From Takakia lepidozioides (taxonomy: Eukaryota; Streptophyta; Takakiopsida; Takakiales; Takakiaceae): a stretch of DNA of 64,000 bases. Below are positions 11,925-23,938 of the stretch, in pieces. The position numbers were made by a program, and so were the translations under genes. The notes beneath the pieces were generated by a model. That model had not been told where the DNA came from, did no database searches, and saw nothing but the letters and a program-made list of their open reading frames with translations. The first letter of the stretch is position 1. Every line of letters starts with the position of its first letter. Where the stretch lies: assembly GCA_030704615.1 (NCBI GenBank), contig CM060731.1, forward strand, positions 1,922,001 through 1,986,000, read 5' to 3'.

Positions 11925-12182
11925 TGGGCATGACAATGGTGTAGTTGACAAGTGACCCAAGGTCTAGCTGGTAGGAGCTCAACGCCATGGATACTCAATT
12001 GAAGATCATGGATTGCAAGCAGGTGACTAACGATAGGGCTCTCGTTGCACCCGGCATCTTGATCCATATACTTTAGAAAATTGGGAGATGTGCGATTGAA
12101 GACCAAGCGATGATCTTATTGAGATGGATACTTGTCAGCTATCTGGTGTTAGAGGGACCTAATCACCAGCTGGGGGGGCGAT
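11925..12182 (+). other. 3' untranslated region with purine tract
   Basis: No coding signal. CTGGGGGGGCGA at about 12,169-12,181 sits directly before TGTGGCATAG, the position of a polypurine tract next to a 3' LTR. Confidence 0.5.
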
Positions 12183-12637
12183 TGTGGCATAGTTTTCTAC
12201 GATTATGTGGTTAGAATGTATGGTAGACAATGATGTATGTTGTGGCACGATGCTTAGGTGCATGACAGCTGTCATGGTTTTAGTCATGGTTAACTAGAAT
12301 TACCTACTTCTAGTTAACTAGGACATTTTGGATATTTATATTTGTATTTTATGTGTTGGGACTTCATTTGGTCTCATATGCCAAGTGAGGTGTCAAACCT
12401 CACTTGGGACATGGGGATGGGTTTTCCCTTTGTGAGTGTTGAGGAGGGCTCATCTTCTTGTAGTTGAGCCTCCATGAGCCTCTCCCACCTCCATAGCTCT
12501 AGGTATTGAGAATGAGTGTGGTGAGGGCTTTGTAGGGTGGATTCCTTTAGCAAAGGTGCCCTTGGCTTGACTTAGTTTATGTGATTGAGTGGATTCATGA
12601 GTGGAGTGTTTCCATTGTGTTCACTTTCATTATCACA
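12183..12637 (+). repeat. Putative LTR (455 bp)
   Basis: It starts TGTGGCATAG after a G tract and ends TTATCACA, giving TG...CA termini. It contains an AT-rich TATA-like stretch (GATATTTATATTTG) near 12,333. Its first 86 bp are repeated immediately afterwards at 12,639. Parts (GTGGATTCC, GCCCTTGGCTTGACTT) resemble 54.0-54.1 kb, suggesting a related LTR there. Confidence 0.6.
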
Positions 12638-12638
12638 T

Positions 12639-12724
12639 TGTGGCATAGTTTTCTAAGATTGTGTGCTTAGAATGTATGGTAGACAGCGATGTATGTTGTG
12701 GCACGATGCTTAGGTGCACGACAA
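12639..12724 (+). repeat. Partial second LTR copy
   Basis: Eighty-six bases match 12,183-12,268 with about seven differences, one base after the first copy ends. This is a tandem LTR remnant or a second, truncated insertion. Confidence 0.65.
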
Positions 12725-13277
12725 AGCTCAAGTGTAATTCAAGTGTATCCAAGTGCGTCTCCTATGTAGAGGCCGAAGTGCAACCTGAACGAACTTGAAA
12801 TTCGTGTTAGCCGTATTTCATCATTTTTTTTTCCCTTTATACCTCTTGTCGAGGCTCCCACCATTGTCCCAGGAATGCCTACTTTCCTATTTTTTGGGAA
12901 TTTCCAACGACCAAAAGTACTTGAAATTCAACATCTCCCACACCGCCTGTCCAAAAATCATGAGATCAAGTCGGTGCACCCCTCCTCATCAAGGGCTTTC
13001 CAATGGTACCAAGCACCAAGGCTGGGGACCCACGGTTTGGGACATCTCAAATCTACAAAACAAAACAAAACAAAACAAACGTCTCGATTCATATACTGAC
13101 TAGGATAGCCTGTGCCGTTGGTCCAAGTGTCAAGTGTCATCTAAGCCCAAGTGCAATCTCCTATCTATGCAAGTGCGTCTCCTATGTCGAGGCCCAAGTG
13201 CAGCCTCTAGGGTAGCCTCTGCCGTTGGCCCAAGGGTCCAATGTCATCTAAGTCCAAATGCATTTTTTTTCCACAGA

Positions 13278-14372
13278 GCCTATGACCAGATTTGAACCGG
13301 AGACCTTTCCCTTGATATCTCTCCTCTCGAGGCTCCAACCATTGTCCCAGGAATTCCCACTTTGCTATTTTTCGGGAATTTCCAGCGACCCAAAGTACTT
13401 GAAATTCCACGGCTCCCACACCGCAGGTCCAAAAATCATGAGACCAAGCCCGTGCACCCCTCCTCGTCGAGGGCTTTCCAATGGTACCAAGCACCAGGGC
13501 TGGGCCTGCGCGGTTTGGGACATCTCAAATCTACAAAACAAAACAAAACAAAACAAACGTCTCAATTCATATATTGACTAGGGTAGCCTATGCCGTTGGC
13601 CAATGTCAAGTGTCATCTAAGCCCAAGTGCAATCTCCTATGTATGCAAATGCATCTCCTATGTTGAGGCCCAATGCGACCTCTAGGGTAGCCTCTGCCGT
13701 TGGCCCAAGGGTCCAATGTCATCTAAGTGAAAATGCATTTTTTTTCCAGAGAGCCTACGACCAGATTTGAACCGGAGACATTTCCCTTGATATCTCTCCT
13801 CTCGAGGCTCCAACCAGAATTCCCACTTGCTATTTTTCGGGAATTTCTAGCGACCCAAAGTACTTGAAATTCCACATCTCCCACACCGTAGGTCCAAAAA
13901 TCATGAGACCAAGCCCGTGCACCCCTCCTCGTCCAGGGCTTTCCAATGGTGCCAAGCACCAAGGCTGGGGCCTCGCGGTTGGGGACATCTCAAATCTACA
14001 AAACAAAACAAAACAAACAAAACAAAACACACATCTCGCTTCATATATTGACTAGGGTAGCCTGCATCGCTGGCCCAAGTGTCCAATGTCATCTAAGTCA
14101 TCTAAGTCTAATCATTTTTAACAGAACCTACGACCTGATTTGAACCGGAGACCTTTTCCTTGATATCTCTCATGTCGAGGCTCTGATCATTGGCCCAAGT
14201 GTCAAGTGTCATCTAAGCCCAAGTGCTATCTCCTATGTATGCAAGTGCGTCTCCTATGTCGAGGCCCAAGTGCGACCTCTAGGGTAGCCTCTGCAATTGG
14301 CCCAAGGGTCCAATGTCATCTAAGTCCAAATGCATTTTTTTTCCACAGAGCCTATGACCAGATTTGAACCGT
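13278..14372 (-). other. tRNA-like pol III B-box motif in four repeat copies
   Basis: The minus strand reads GGTTCAAATCTGGTC or close variants near 13,285-13,300, 13,760-13,775, 14,130-14,145 and 14,355-14,370. This fits the pol III B box GWTCRANNC. An A-box-like TGGTTGGAGCC lies upstream on the same strand in some copies. No cloverleaf or intact tRNA was recognised, so a tRNA-derived SINE head is the likely reading. Confidence 0.45.
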
Positions 14373-14642
14373 AGACCTTTCCCTTGATATCTCTCCTCTC
14401 GAGGCTCCAACCATTGTCCCAGGAATTCCCACTTTGCTATTTTTCGGGAATTTCCAACGACCCAAAGTACTTGAAATTCCACATCTCTCACACCGCAGGT
14501 CCAAAAATCGTGAGACCAAGCCCGTGCACCCCTCCTCATCGAGGGCTTTCCAACGGTACCAAGCACCAGGGCTGGGGCCTCGCGGTTGGGGACATCTCAA
14601 ATCTACAAAACAAAACAAAACAAACGTCTCGATTCATATATT

Positions 14643-14706
14643 GATATTCAGTTCTTTTCAGATTTATCCCTTTAGTTTTATTATATTCAGTTCCCTTCAT
14701 ATTTAC
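14643..14706 (+). repeat. ATATTCAGTTCCCTTCAG minisatellite unit
   Basis: Two units of the same AT-rich minisatellite that forms a longer array at 28.04-28.30 kb are embedded in the repeat block. Confidence 0.65.
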
Positions 14707-15740
14707 TAGGGTAGCCTGTGCCGTTGGCCCAAGTGTCCAGGGTCTAAGCCCATGTGCAATCTCCTATGTATCCAAATGCGTCTCCTATGTCGAGGCCCAA
14801 GTCGACCTCTACGGTAGCTTGTGCCACTGGCCGATGTGTGAATAATTGAAATCTAAGACCAAGTGCAATTTCCTATGTATCCTAGTGCGTCTCTTATGTC
14901 GAGGCCCATCTAAGCCCAAGTGCAATCTTTTATGTATCCAAGTGCATCTCCCGTGTAGAGGCCCAAGTGTCCACTGTCATTTACACCCAAGTGCAATCTC
15001 CTGTGTATCCAAGTGCGTCTCTTATGTATCCAATGACATCTCCCATGTGCGTCTCCTATGTCGAGGCCCATCTAAGCCCAATGTGTAGTCTTTTATGTAT
15101 CCAAGTGCATCTCCCATGTAGATGCCCGAGTGTCCACTGTCATTTAAGACCAAGTGCAATTTCTTATGTATCCCAGTGCGTCTCTTATGTTGAGGCCCAA
15201 GTGCGACCTCTAGTGTAGCCTATGCCGTTGGCCCATGTGTGAAAAATTGAAATCTAAGCCCAAGTGCAATCTTCTATTCATCTATCCAAGTGCATCTCCT
15301 ATGTAGAGGCCCAAGTGCGACCTCTAGTGTCCACTGCAATCCCCAATATATCCAAAGACCTACAGTTTGGGAGATCTCTATGTCATTGCCCACTATGCTA
15401 TTTTTGCAATCTCCACCGTCGAGGCTTCATATATAGATATATCCACTTTGCTATTTTTTCAAATTTCCAGCGACCAAAAGTATTTGAAATTCCAAATCTC
15501 CCACATGAAGGGCCAATCAGTGCTCCAGGAAAGCCCACTTTGCTATTTTTTGTGAATTTCCAACGACCCAAAGCACTTGAAAATTCCAGATCTCCCACAC
15601 CGCTGGTCCAAAAATCATGAGACCAAGCCGATGCAACCCTCCTCACCGAGAGCTTTCCAACGACACCAAGCACCCGCACTGGGGGCCCGCGGTTTGGGAG
15701 ATCTCAACGACGCTACAAAACAAAACAAACGTCTCGCTTC

Positions 15741-17100
15741 ATATATTGATCCCTTTAGTTTTCTTTTTTATAATTCTACAGAACAGGGGGATTGTAGACC
15801 TGATTAACTTTATTATAAAATATTTTTGGTGGACAAAAAGCCCTTACAAGTTATTTGGGATTATTCGGGGAAAAAAATTAAAACCCCGGATTACACCATG
15901 GGATGCTGAAGCGTGAGCATGTGAGCGCAGCGACGCTCACGCCACGTCAGCAGTTCATGCCACATAGGTGGCCGCGTCTGACTCCACGTCATCACATCCT
16001 GCCAGCTTGGTAGACGCCACCTCAAGGCAGGTTGACGTCATTTACATAGGCAGCGACCTATAACTGCGGGCCGGAAAGGTAGAAGGGGGCCCATAGCCGC
16101 GGAATTGCGCATTCGGCACAAAGGGAACATACGTGGGCGATGTTGTCGAATGATTGTGTTTGCAGAGACCGAATATACAATGGTTGTGGATGAATTCATG
16201 AGGATGATAGACAGTGAATGTGGATGCCACGCTGCAAATGTGGATGAATGTGGATGAAAAGCTATGGATGAATGTGGATGAAATCTAATGGATGAATGAG
16301 AGTGGATGAATGTGCAATGAGAAAATCCCTCATGAGCACATGATAAGATTTAACCAATGTCTGCCATTTGGGGAAAGGTGGACCGATGAAACCTATGTAG
16401 AATAAGACAACATAGCAGATGCCAGGCACATATTCCATTCTTTGATATTTTCCCACTGGTTACTGGAGCATTTTCCATGTGCAGCACGCTTCACTTTTGT
16501 TTTCCACTTCAGTATCAACACATAGCGAGCCATTTGAGCACCACACTGGAGGAACGCACCATATCACCACACTGAAGTGGCTGTGGACTGTCAATGCGAC
16601 CTGGTCGCCTTGCTAGTGAGGTACAATGTGCCAATATCTCTCGATAGAGCACCAACATTTTCAAGCTTATTCATTAGTTGTAAGCATACCCATTAAAGTT
16701 GCGCATGACGAGTTCGAGGTCTTTCACATTGTGCAACAAAATTTTGACGAAACCACTTGGCAGCACATGCGTACTCTTCCTGTTTGACCCATAACCAATG
16801 TTAGGCATCAGTGTCATGCCCTTCATCTAGCGCTGAAGCCGATAGTGCATACCTACTGTAGCCATAAGGCTTGCACCTAAAACGTTAGCTCATGCAAAAA
16901 TGACAGAGTGATGCGAAATGAAGACATAAATACAGACAAAAGTCATATTTGCAAATGCATACAAGCCTTGAAATTGAGGAACGAGCGTTCAACAACATTA
17001 CCAGGCATGTATGCGGGAATTGTATTACATAAATGTGTGGGAACACAATAGGTGTGGCACTTGCCACATGCCCAGAACCGGACTACATTGACGCATGGTC
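15741..17100. other. No gene recognised; short repeats
   Basis: Contains AT-rich DNA, a GC-rich segment with GCTCACGCCACGTCAG at about 15,935 (echoed near 48,220 and 49,669), and the short GGATGAATGT array listed separately. Open frames are short and without recognisable motifs. Confidence 0.5.
16185..16318 (+). repeat. GGATGAATGT short tandem repeat
   Basis: About nine imperfect GTGGATGAA(TGT) units. Similar GGATGAAT words recur at 45.8-46.1 kb. Confidence 0.75.
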
Positions 17101-17421
17101 TCAATCACTACAACTATCCCCTGAAACTGTGGCACTTTCATCCACGAAAACCTGAGCTCTTTGGTGCCTTTTCTGCTTCCGAGCACACGGGGGAGATTTG
17201 TTCAACAACTGCTGTCGAGCAATGGCCTCAGCGTACTTTGGCAGGATGTACGAACGTGGAGGGCTGCACCAGAAGTCGGACTGAAAAACACAAACGTTGT
17301 GCAAAGGAATAGCTTCCAATATCCTGACAACCAACGTGAACGCAATGCATTAGCGAAATTAGAAGAAAAGGGAATGGTGGGGGGTTGTGTTCAAGAACTA
17401 AGATTCATACAGAATTTCAAC

Positions 17422-18450
17422 TTACTCACATGCGAAATCGTCGTCCAGGTCTTTGTTGTCCCCTTCGTTGATATCCACAAGCACTGTACCCTCTTGTTCC
17501 TGGACGGTAGGGGCTGGCCCTTGCAAGCCTGCAATGATGTCATTGAAAATATCTGCATCCCCTTCCATACCAAACAAATGCCTGCCCCTAGCCTTGCAAG
17601 CATGGTACAAAGCGCCTGCGAGATGTTGTACTGTTAGCAAGGTTTTACAAACTCTGCAACAAGAAGAGAACACCAGAGATTGATCGGGGTCTAACCTTCC
17701 CAAGAGTGAGGTCCACGATGCGCGACCCCGGATGAGAGCATGTCTCTATAATTGTCTGAATAAAAGTTGGGCTCTTCTCCTTCGCCCCTCTCCATGGTGT
17801 GGAATTGGACTTTCTCAAACACACATTAGAATCCACGTAGTTGTAGTGAATGTCGTCCACCACAGGATCAAACCTGTCGTTGATAAAAACAACTCCCCCA
17901 TGAAGCCTGAATTTCTTCACTGACGCAAGAGTGGAAGCTGGGCGAATCCTGACGAGGCACACGGCTTCAAAAAGGCGGGTCTGCTCAAAAAGACATCACG
18001 AATTAGATAAGATATGATTCAAAATCCCACTCAGATGAAAGCGATTGCACCCATCCGGAATTGAGTGCGTCAATGCACTCAGTTCCGGAGGGGCCAAATT
18101 GCAGTCAAATTGAAGCAGAAAAGAGAAGGAGGATTACCATTTGTCCTAGGCAGTCACCCTTTGTCAGGTACAGGCTGTTCACACCATTCCACGTTTTGAT
18201 GATCTTCATCCCCGAGGCCTTTAGATAGCTGAATCATCACCAGAACCCCTCCATCTGACAGAAAGAACTTGCAAAAAGAGAAGACCCACCGCCAGTACCT
18301 TTCGTCAAATGCATTCCAGGTTGGGCAAGTGCCAGTGGGGAAAATGTCTGGTACCGCCTGCCCGTCCGGAATGTCAACAATCACCATGTCTGCAGCACAC
18401 GGCTTCTGAGCACCATTCACCCAATCCCGCCCCGACAAAACCTGCAAACA
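17422..18450 (-). other. Methyltransferase-like exons of copy D
   Basis: In transcription order, MVIVDIPDGQ lies where beta-class amino-methyltransferases have the DPPY motif IV. It is followed by WNAFDERYWRWVFSFCKFFLSDGG. After introns come IVDLTLG and ALYHACKARGRHLFGMEGDADIF, which fit the C-terminal FxGxG motif I region and its following strand ending in G-(I/M)-E. The order IV before I is that of the beta class. The motifs are diverged, so activity is uncertain. Confidence 0.6.
18055..18088. repeat. Intronic palindrome, family D
   Basis: Arms CCGGAATTGAGTGC and GCACTCAGTTCCGG flank GTCAAT, with one arm mismatch. It lies in the intron between the motif IV exon and the next exon. Copy A has its own palindrome in the equivalent intron (40,852). 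Confidence 0.8.
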
Positions 18451-19196
18451 GCGCCGACAAAAATTCAAAACCACATCTAAGATGGGAAATTTGCAACAAT
18501 AAAGGTGGGAATTTTGCAACAGTGAAGATGGGAAATTTGCTTACCGACTCCAAAAAAGCACTCATCTTAATCCACGTTGGAGAGGGATCTCCAGTGTAAC
18601 CACCTTTCCTGGTCTCCATCATGGCAAGGAAGGAGTCGTTCACAAGCTCGCATCTGCATTCTCGGTTGATTCGGGATGGGTGCTCCACTGCGTCGTATGG
18701 CTCAAACCTCCCCTTGCGTTTGCGATCCTTGGTTGCAATTGGGGTCTGGGAACCAACACCTACTGCAGCATCCCCTTGGGCGCTCTTCTCCTTCCTTTTG
18801 TCCTTTGTGCCCTTCCCCTTCCCTCTCGCCAGAGTGTTAGTGGCTGCAGGTTCCTACTCAGCAAGGTTTCGCAGGTTTCTGTCATGCAGTTCCCTGTCTG
18901 TTAGAGGAGCCAAGGACTCCGCATTGTCATTCTGGTTCCATGTCTGCAACTCATACCATGGGCAATCTGATTTGGGTATGTCGAGATACCAGCAGCAGTC
19001 CTTGAGGTGATATCTACCGTAATCCCCGAGGATTGCTGCAGTGTACATGGTATGGCTGTTGGAGGAGTCAGCCCACAAGTTGATGAAGCCTGGGTACTTG
19101 CTGAGGTTGTTCCCAGGAATCAGAACGCTCTTGATATACCTACAGAACAATGCAGGCACAGTATCAGAAAGTGGAGGAGAAACTATATGATGTGTA

Positions 19197-19239
19197 GCCC
19201 CTGAAATCTGTGTGCGTCAACACACACATTTTTAGGGGT
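19197..19239. repeat. Intronic palindrome, family D
   Basis: CCCCTGAAATCTGTGTGCGT, a CA centre, then ACACACACATTTTTAGGGG, imperfect. It is in the intron that in copy A holds the palindrome at 39,593. Confidence 0.65.
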
Positions 19240-19422
19240 CCAATAAAAGTTGACAAACACGCACACAATGGGAAAACAACTTAATAAATGTCAGAAGACA
19301 ATTGAAGGTAGAGGTCAGACAACAAGAACTCATAACATGAAAAAACAACCAGATAGGCAGCGGGTCTCCAAGAAACGAGCCTACATTGAATGAGACATAG
19401 GGAAAACAGTCCAGAGATTCAA

Positions 19423-19464
19423 CCCTCCAAAAATGCGTACGGTGACGCACGTAATTTTGGAGGG
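19423..19464. repeat. Intronic palindrome, family D
   Basis: CCCTCCAAAAATGCGT...ACGCACGTAATTTTGGAGGG around ACGGTG. It is in the same intron as the 19,197 site and carries the same GCGT/ACGC inner arms. Confidence 0.7.
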
Positions 19465-20630
19465 CCATAAAGGAAGAAGATGAACCTGCTTAGTTCAAAT
19501 GACCCACCTGTACAGGACCCTTTTCATGGCTCCCTCGGCTCCGAACTGCTGCTCGAACTCTTTTGTGCGGGATATGCCCCCCTCCCTGGCGAACTCTTTG
19601 AAGAAACAGTTACTCCACGCTGTCGCCTTCCACTGTCTCAAGTAATCCTCTAGAGTATCTTTGGGCAAGGTCATTGTCATCTTGTAAGCATTGAGCTGCT
19701 TCTCTAGCACCTGGTTTGCACGAGCTTCAATCTGTCAAAAGACGCAATCCAAAACGTTAGAGTCCATACCAGGGAAGATCCTTCTGTAAATTCAAGAAAA
19801 GACAGTTCACAAGATTACCTGGCTCCAGTACGTGGCTTTGTGCAGCCATGTATCGAAAACTTGATCGCTGAAGGGCCTGATGTGGCCAGTGTTTTTGTCT
19901 CTTTCCCCCTTTGGGAAGCAATATGTATCCTTCACTGTTGGGTCAGAATTCCAAATCTCCAACCATTTAACTTTCTGTTCGGAATCCACCACTGCAGTTG
20001 ACAAGCGATGTAGCTTTTCCTGTGTCATCTCTGGCTTGGTATTGTTGCTCCAGTGGTTCCTCATCTCGTTCAAGAATTGAGGCCCAAAGGCAGGGTCTGC
20101 TATTCTCAGTTGTTTCACAAAGGCGCTCATGATCTTCTTCCGAGTCTCATTCATCTTTAACTTCATTGCTTCAGCCACTCCCTTTGATGTTCTCATCCCC
20201 TCGAGGGTTTTGAAGCAGTACTCTGCTTTAGCCCTCTCCCCAGCCTCCGCTATCTCTTGCTGCAAAAACCAATCAAAAATCAGATAACAGAATAATTTGA
20301 ATTGTACTAGAAAATGGAAGTTCTTGGTGATGATATACTAACCGTGTACATATATTCCATGAATGCTCCCCTTGTCAGCTTGTACCATGTGTCAGATGTT
20401 TTGGAGGTCTGGCATTTCGCAAAGGTTTCTGGGCTGAGGATGCTCTTGAATGTGTTGAGGGGCATTTGACCAATATTCTGGATCCTGAAAAGGGTGTGTA
20501 CCAGGTTCGTTGTAACATGGGCAGTTTCAGTTCCCCTGCCACAAGCAGTGGTATGTCATCACATGTTTGATATGATTCCCGAACACATACACTAGGGAAA
20601 GAATCAGGTTATTTCAGGAAAGACACTTAC

Positions 20631-21060
20631 TTGTTCACGTCATGCATTGCTATCAAGAGCGCAATGATGTTTCCCTTGGGATCCAGCACCATGGAGGCCA
20701 CACAATAGTGCCACTCCTCCTCAGTGCTATGATACCTCGATATCATGTTCTGCCAGGCAAACAATCGGTGGTTGCCATCCTAGACATGGAACATCTTGCC
20801 TGAGAAAGGCTGTGTAACAAGCCTCTTGCAAATAATTGATTCAAACTCCTCATTGATGCGTCGCCATATTGGATCCCAGCCTCCAACAATGGTCTCGTCC
20901 ACCAAAACTTCCCTGCCGTTGGCATCGCCCAACGAAACGTAAAACACAGATTGACCCTCTATGTACCCATGGCAAAAATCCTATTCAAGCTTTGCAATGT
21001 CATTCGTGAGGGCTGGTTGGACAAACAGCATGGGGATCAACGAGACCCATACTCCAGAGA
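20631..21060 (-). other. ParB-like exon of copy D
   Basis: Reads WVSLIPMLFVQPALTNDIAKLE, a TAG, then GYIEGQSVFYVSLGDANGRE and GKMFHV, a TAG, then DGNHRLFAWQNMI. The DGNHR box matches the ParB/Srx-type nucleotide-binding signature (usually G-x-H/E-R). The exon ends at a GTAAGT donor (20,625-20,630 on the complement). Both stops fall where copy A has a sense codon. Confidence 0.75.
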
Positions 21061-21081
21061 ATGTCCTTCAGAACAACCCCA

Positions 21082-21251
21082 GAAATTGCGTGCGTCAACG
21101 CACGCAATTTCGGTGGGTGCTCTGAAGGGTCACTCGTGGATTTAAGACGATCATTTTGTGCTCACAAAATCGTGGCATTCAGATCTGTTTAGAGCTCTGG
21201 ATGTCCATCACAGCACCCTCCGAAATTGAGTGCGTTGACGCACGCAATTTC
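21082..21251. repeat. Pair of family D palindromes
   Basis: At 21,082-21,111, arms GAAATTGCGTGCGT and ACGCACGCAATTTC are perfect around CA. At 21,222-21,251 the same arms flank TG with one mismatch. A half-decayed third lies near 21,370. They adjoin the upstream end of the ParB-like exon, in an intron or the gene 5' region. Confidence 0.85.
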
Positions 21252-23938
21252 TGGGGGTCTCTTAGGGACATGTAGAGCTTGTTGTAGCGGATATCATGCA
21301 GCCCATTTCCCTCTGTTCATGGCTGTAGTTAGAGATGCTCAGTGCAAAACATGGCTTTCAGAGCACCTCTAGAAATTGCGTGCGTTGAAAATTCTGGAGG
21401 TGCTCTGAAGGTCCTACTCCAAACACAACCTCCCTTCCTTGTTCAGTGAACAAAAGAAAGGAGTAAAGGAAAAACTAGCAGAACACTCATGTAACTATCA
21501 GAACACTCACCTTGATCTACTGCACTCAACTTTGAAGAGGAAAAGACATGAATGCAGGGCATGAGATTGTGTGCATTGTAGTGTGAATGCAGGGGAGTAA
21601 CAGTGAAATTTTTGTTTGGCATCAGGATTCGGCATTACTACAAAGGGAGAGCCCTGGTGCTAATAACAAGGAGGGAAGTATCCATGCCTACAGTTAAATC
21701 CATGGGCACAATATGCTATTGCGCTGCCAGGACAAAATGTGGCTAAGTCATGAAATGCGCCTTTTTCATCCATAGGATGAATGGCTTTCATCGCTGTGAT
21801 TACCATAGAAACACGGGTCGAGGAAGCTTAGGGCTTGCTGGAGGATAATCGTGCAGGGAACAGCTAGGTAATTTTGCTCAAGCCAGGTGAAGGGAGGCGG
21901 TGCAGTAATCGTTTCATAGTTTTGAAGAGAGGGAGTGCTGCAGGACGATTCATGAAGGGCAAGTAATATCATGTGCTACTGACAGAAGTAATGAAGGCAT
22001 TGAGGCGGTGCTGCCTGTGATTTGACCTCTGAAGATGTAGGAGTTGCGGGGAAAGCAGCTTGGTGGAGGGGCGGCAGTGCCGTCGTTACTCTCATGACCA
22101 CGATGATAGGGAGGATGAACTTGCAAGGGAAACGGCCTGCTGACAGGGAATAGAGAGGTGGGGTTGCTGGCACAATCAAAGGCTAGTTAAAGTGATGGTG
22201 CAGCTCCATCACGACGAGCATCTGCCAGAGGTAGGGAGTGCAAACTACTACTGCCGCCATTGCATTCATGTGCGATTATTGAAAGCTGCACTTGTGGGAG
22301 AAGCAATTGCTGCCAGATGACGGGCAGCAATGGGATTACTGACTTGACCACATGTTGATTGATGCAATCGCCGGCATGAGGGCGTTGGCTTGTGGACAGT
22401 GGTACAGGTTATCTGTAAATAAAGAGGCAAAGGAGTGAAATGTATAGAGCAAGAAGCTTTCAGATGATGACGGTCTGCTTGTTATCATATCAGATCGTAG
22501 GGTAGATTAGCAGAGATGGTAGGATAGGGTAGTTAGTTGGCAAGCGACAAGGTTACTGCCATAGGTTGAAACAGAGCCGTCATGACTCACTGAATGCTTG
22601 AATCGACGAATATCTGAAAGGTGGAGTGGCATAGCGATGACAGGATCTGACATACATAGATCTTTGTTTTTTTACAAACGTGGCATTCAGACGACAAGAG
22701 GAGTTAGGGAGCTGCTGACAGAGATGGTGAGGTGCCATTTCGGGCAGGCAATCCCACTGCTTCAGCTGGAGTATAAGACAGCTAAGTTAATAGAGACGGG
22801 GGGTTTTTTTTTTTACTTAGATAGATGTCGCTGAAATGATTGAAGGCTCTGGAGTTAGTAGAGAGAGTATGAGAACGTTTTGAAAAATGGAATGGAGTGG
22901 TGGCTTGGGCTTCAAACCAGAATGGTGTAGAGAGGATGAGAGATGATGCATGTCTTTGGGGAATGGTGATAGAAGGCAGATGCAGCCATCTACAATCAAT
23001 GCATATATAGTGTTTGTCCTGCTTTGATTTTATGATTCAGCACACTGAATCTGGAGCAAACTGTGCATCAGTGCTTAGAGTTAAACAAGTCTGCAAAATG
23101 AACAGTACAGGGAGATTCACCAAGGGAATCTGTGCACTTGCTACAGGGTAGAAATGAGGGACAGGGTCTGTAACTGTCAGCATTAGGGTATGAGAATGAG
23201 GAGAGATTCTGTTTGGGAGGAGAGAAAAGCTAAGAGATAAGGTGGTGTGTACTTATGATTCCAAGGAGGATTTTTGCGAAAGGTCTCCACTGGATGTGTG
23301 CCTTGGTATATTTGCATTGCATGAAGAGGGGTTGTCTGGTCTAATATGGGCACTTGCATCAGAAAGGGAGAAAACATTGGGAAGAAGAGAGATCTGTTCA
23401 GCAAAAGAATGATGAAGGGAGGGCCAATTGAGAGATAAAGGAAAGACCATGAGTTGCATAGAAATAGCAGACCTGCACTGTATGGTAGATCCATGTTACC
23501 TTGCATTTTCGGTGATTGCATGAGAACAAAGGGGGTTCTAATAGATGCTACATGCAAATGGTGAACTCATAGGCTGTCATTAACCCTCTGGTAAGCTGTT
23601 TTGAGTGACTGTATCAGCATGAAAACTAAGCATGGTGCAAGACAGAACCCTAGTCAGGCCTGTTGCACTATGCAGGGAACACCTTCACTTGTCCCATCCA
23701 TGTCTTCTCTTCCGCTGCGGCGTGGATGAGGGCTTTATGAACTCTGATCATAAACAGCATGGATGTAGCCAACCATGAGAGAGGGAGAACCAGAATACCA
23801 ACAAGACCTTGCACTAAGAACTAGATTAGGATTAGACAGAAGGGGATATATGCCCCCTTCTTTTCACACTACAGCGTCAGCGCACGCAATTTTCATGCCC
23901 TTCAATCTGCACCAAAAGAGAGGAAGGAAGATCATCAC
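21252..23938. other. Probable large first intron of copy D; no gene recognised
   Basis: Open frames of 60-124 codons show no recognisable domain. A partial family D motif (AGCGCACGCAATTTTC) occurs at 23,877. The first exon of the ParB/methyltransferase gene ends at a GT donor near 23,938. Confidence 0.45.

Larger units (their letters stand above)
12832..15740. repeat. Block of long tandem/dispersed repeats
   Basis: A composite unit recurs. It contains GAGGCTCCAACCATTGTCC, GGGAATTTCCAGCGACC, GTGCACCCCTCCTCGTCGAG, an AAAACAAAACAAAAC run and CCAAGTGCAATCTCCTATG. The GTGCACCCC landmark occurs near 12,973, 13,452, 13,916 and 14,524, with a diverged copy near 15,620, so spacings are about 479, 464, 608 and 1,100 bp. 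The part from 14,700 to 15,330 is dominated by the short CCAAGTGCAATCTCCTATGTATCC module. Several frames stay open across the unit on both strands, which reflects repetition and not genes. A SINE-derived satellite is one explanation. Confidence 0.8.

Noticed and set aside
13278-14372. tRNA genes on the minus strand.
   Set aside because: Only the B-box/T-arm-like GGTTCAAATC is visible. No acceptor stem or anticodon arm could be paired.
13207-14566. Repeated minus-strand frames (about 95 codons, LGTIGKPSTRRGARAWS type).
   Set aside because: Identical frames recur in each unit with stops at unit-specific positions. They follow the repeat and contain a pol III B-box-like site, not a protein signature.
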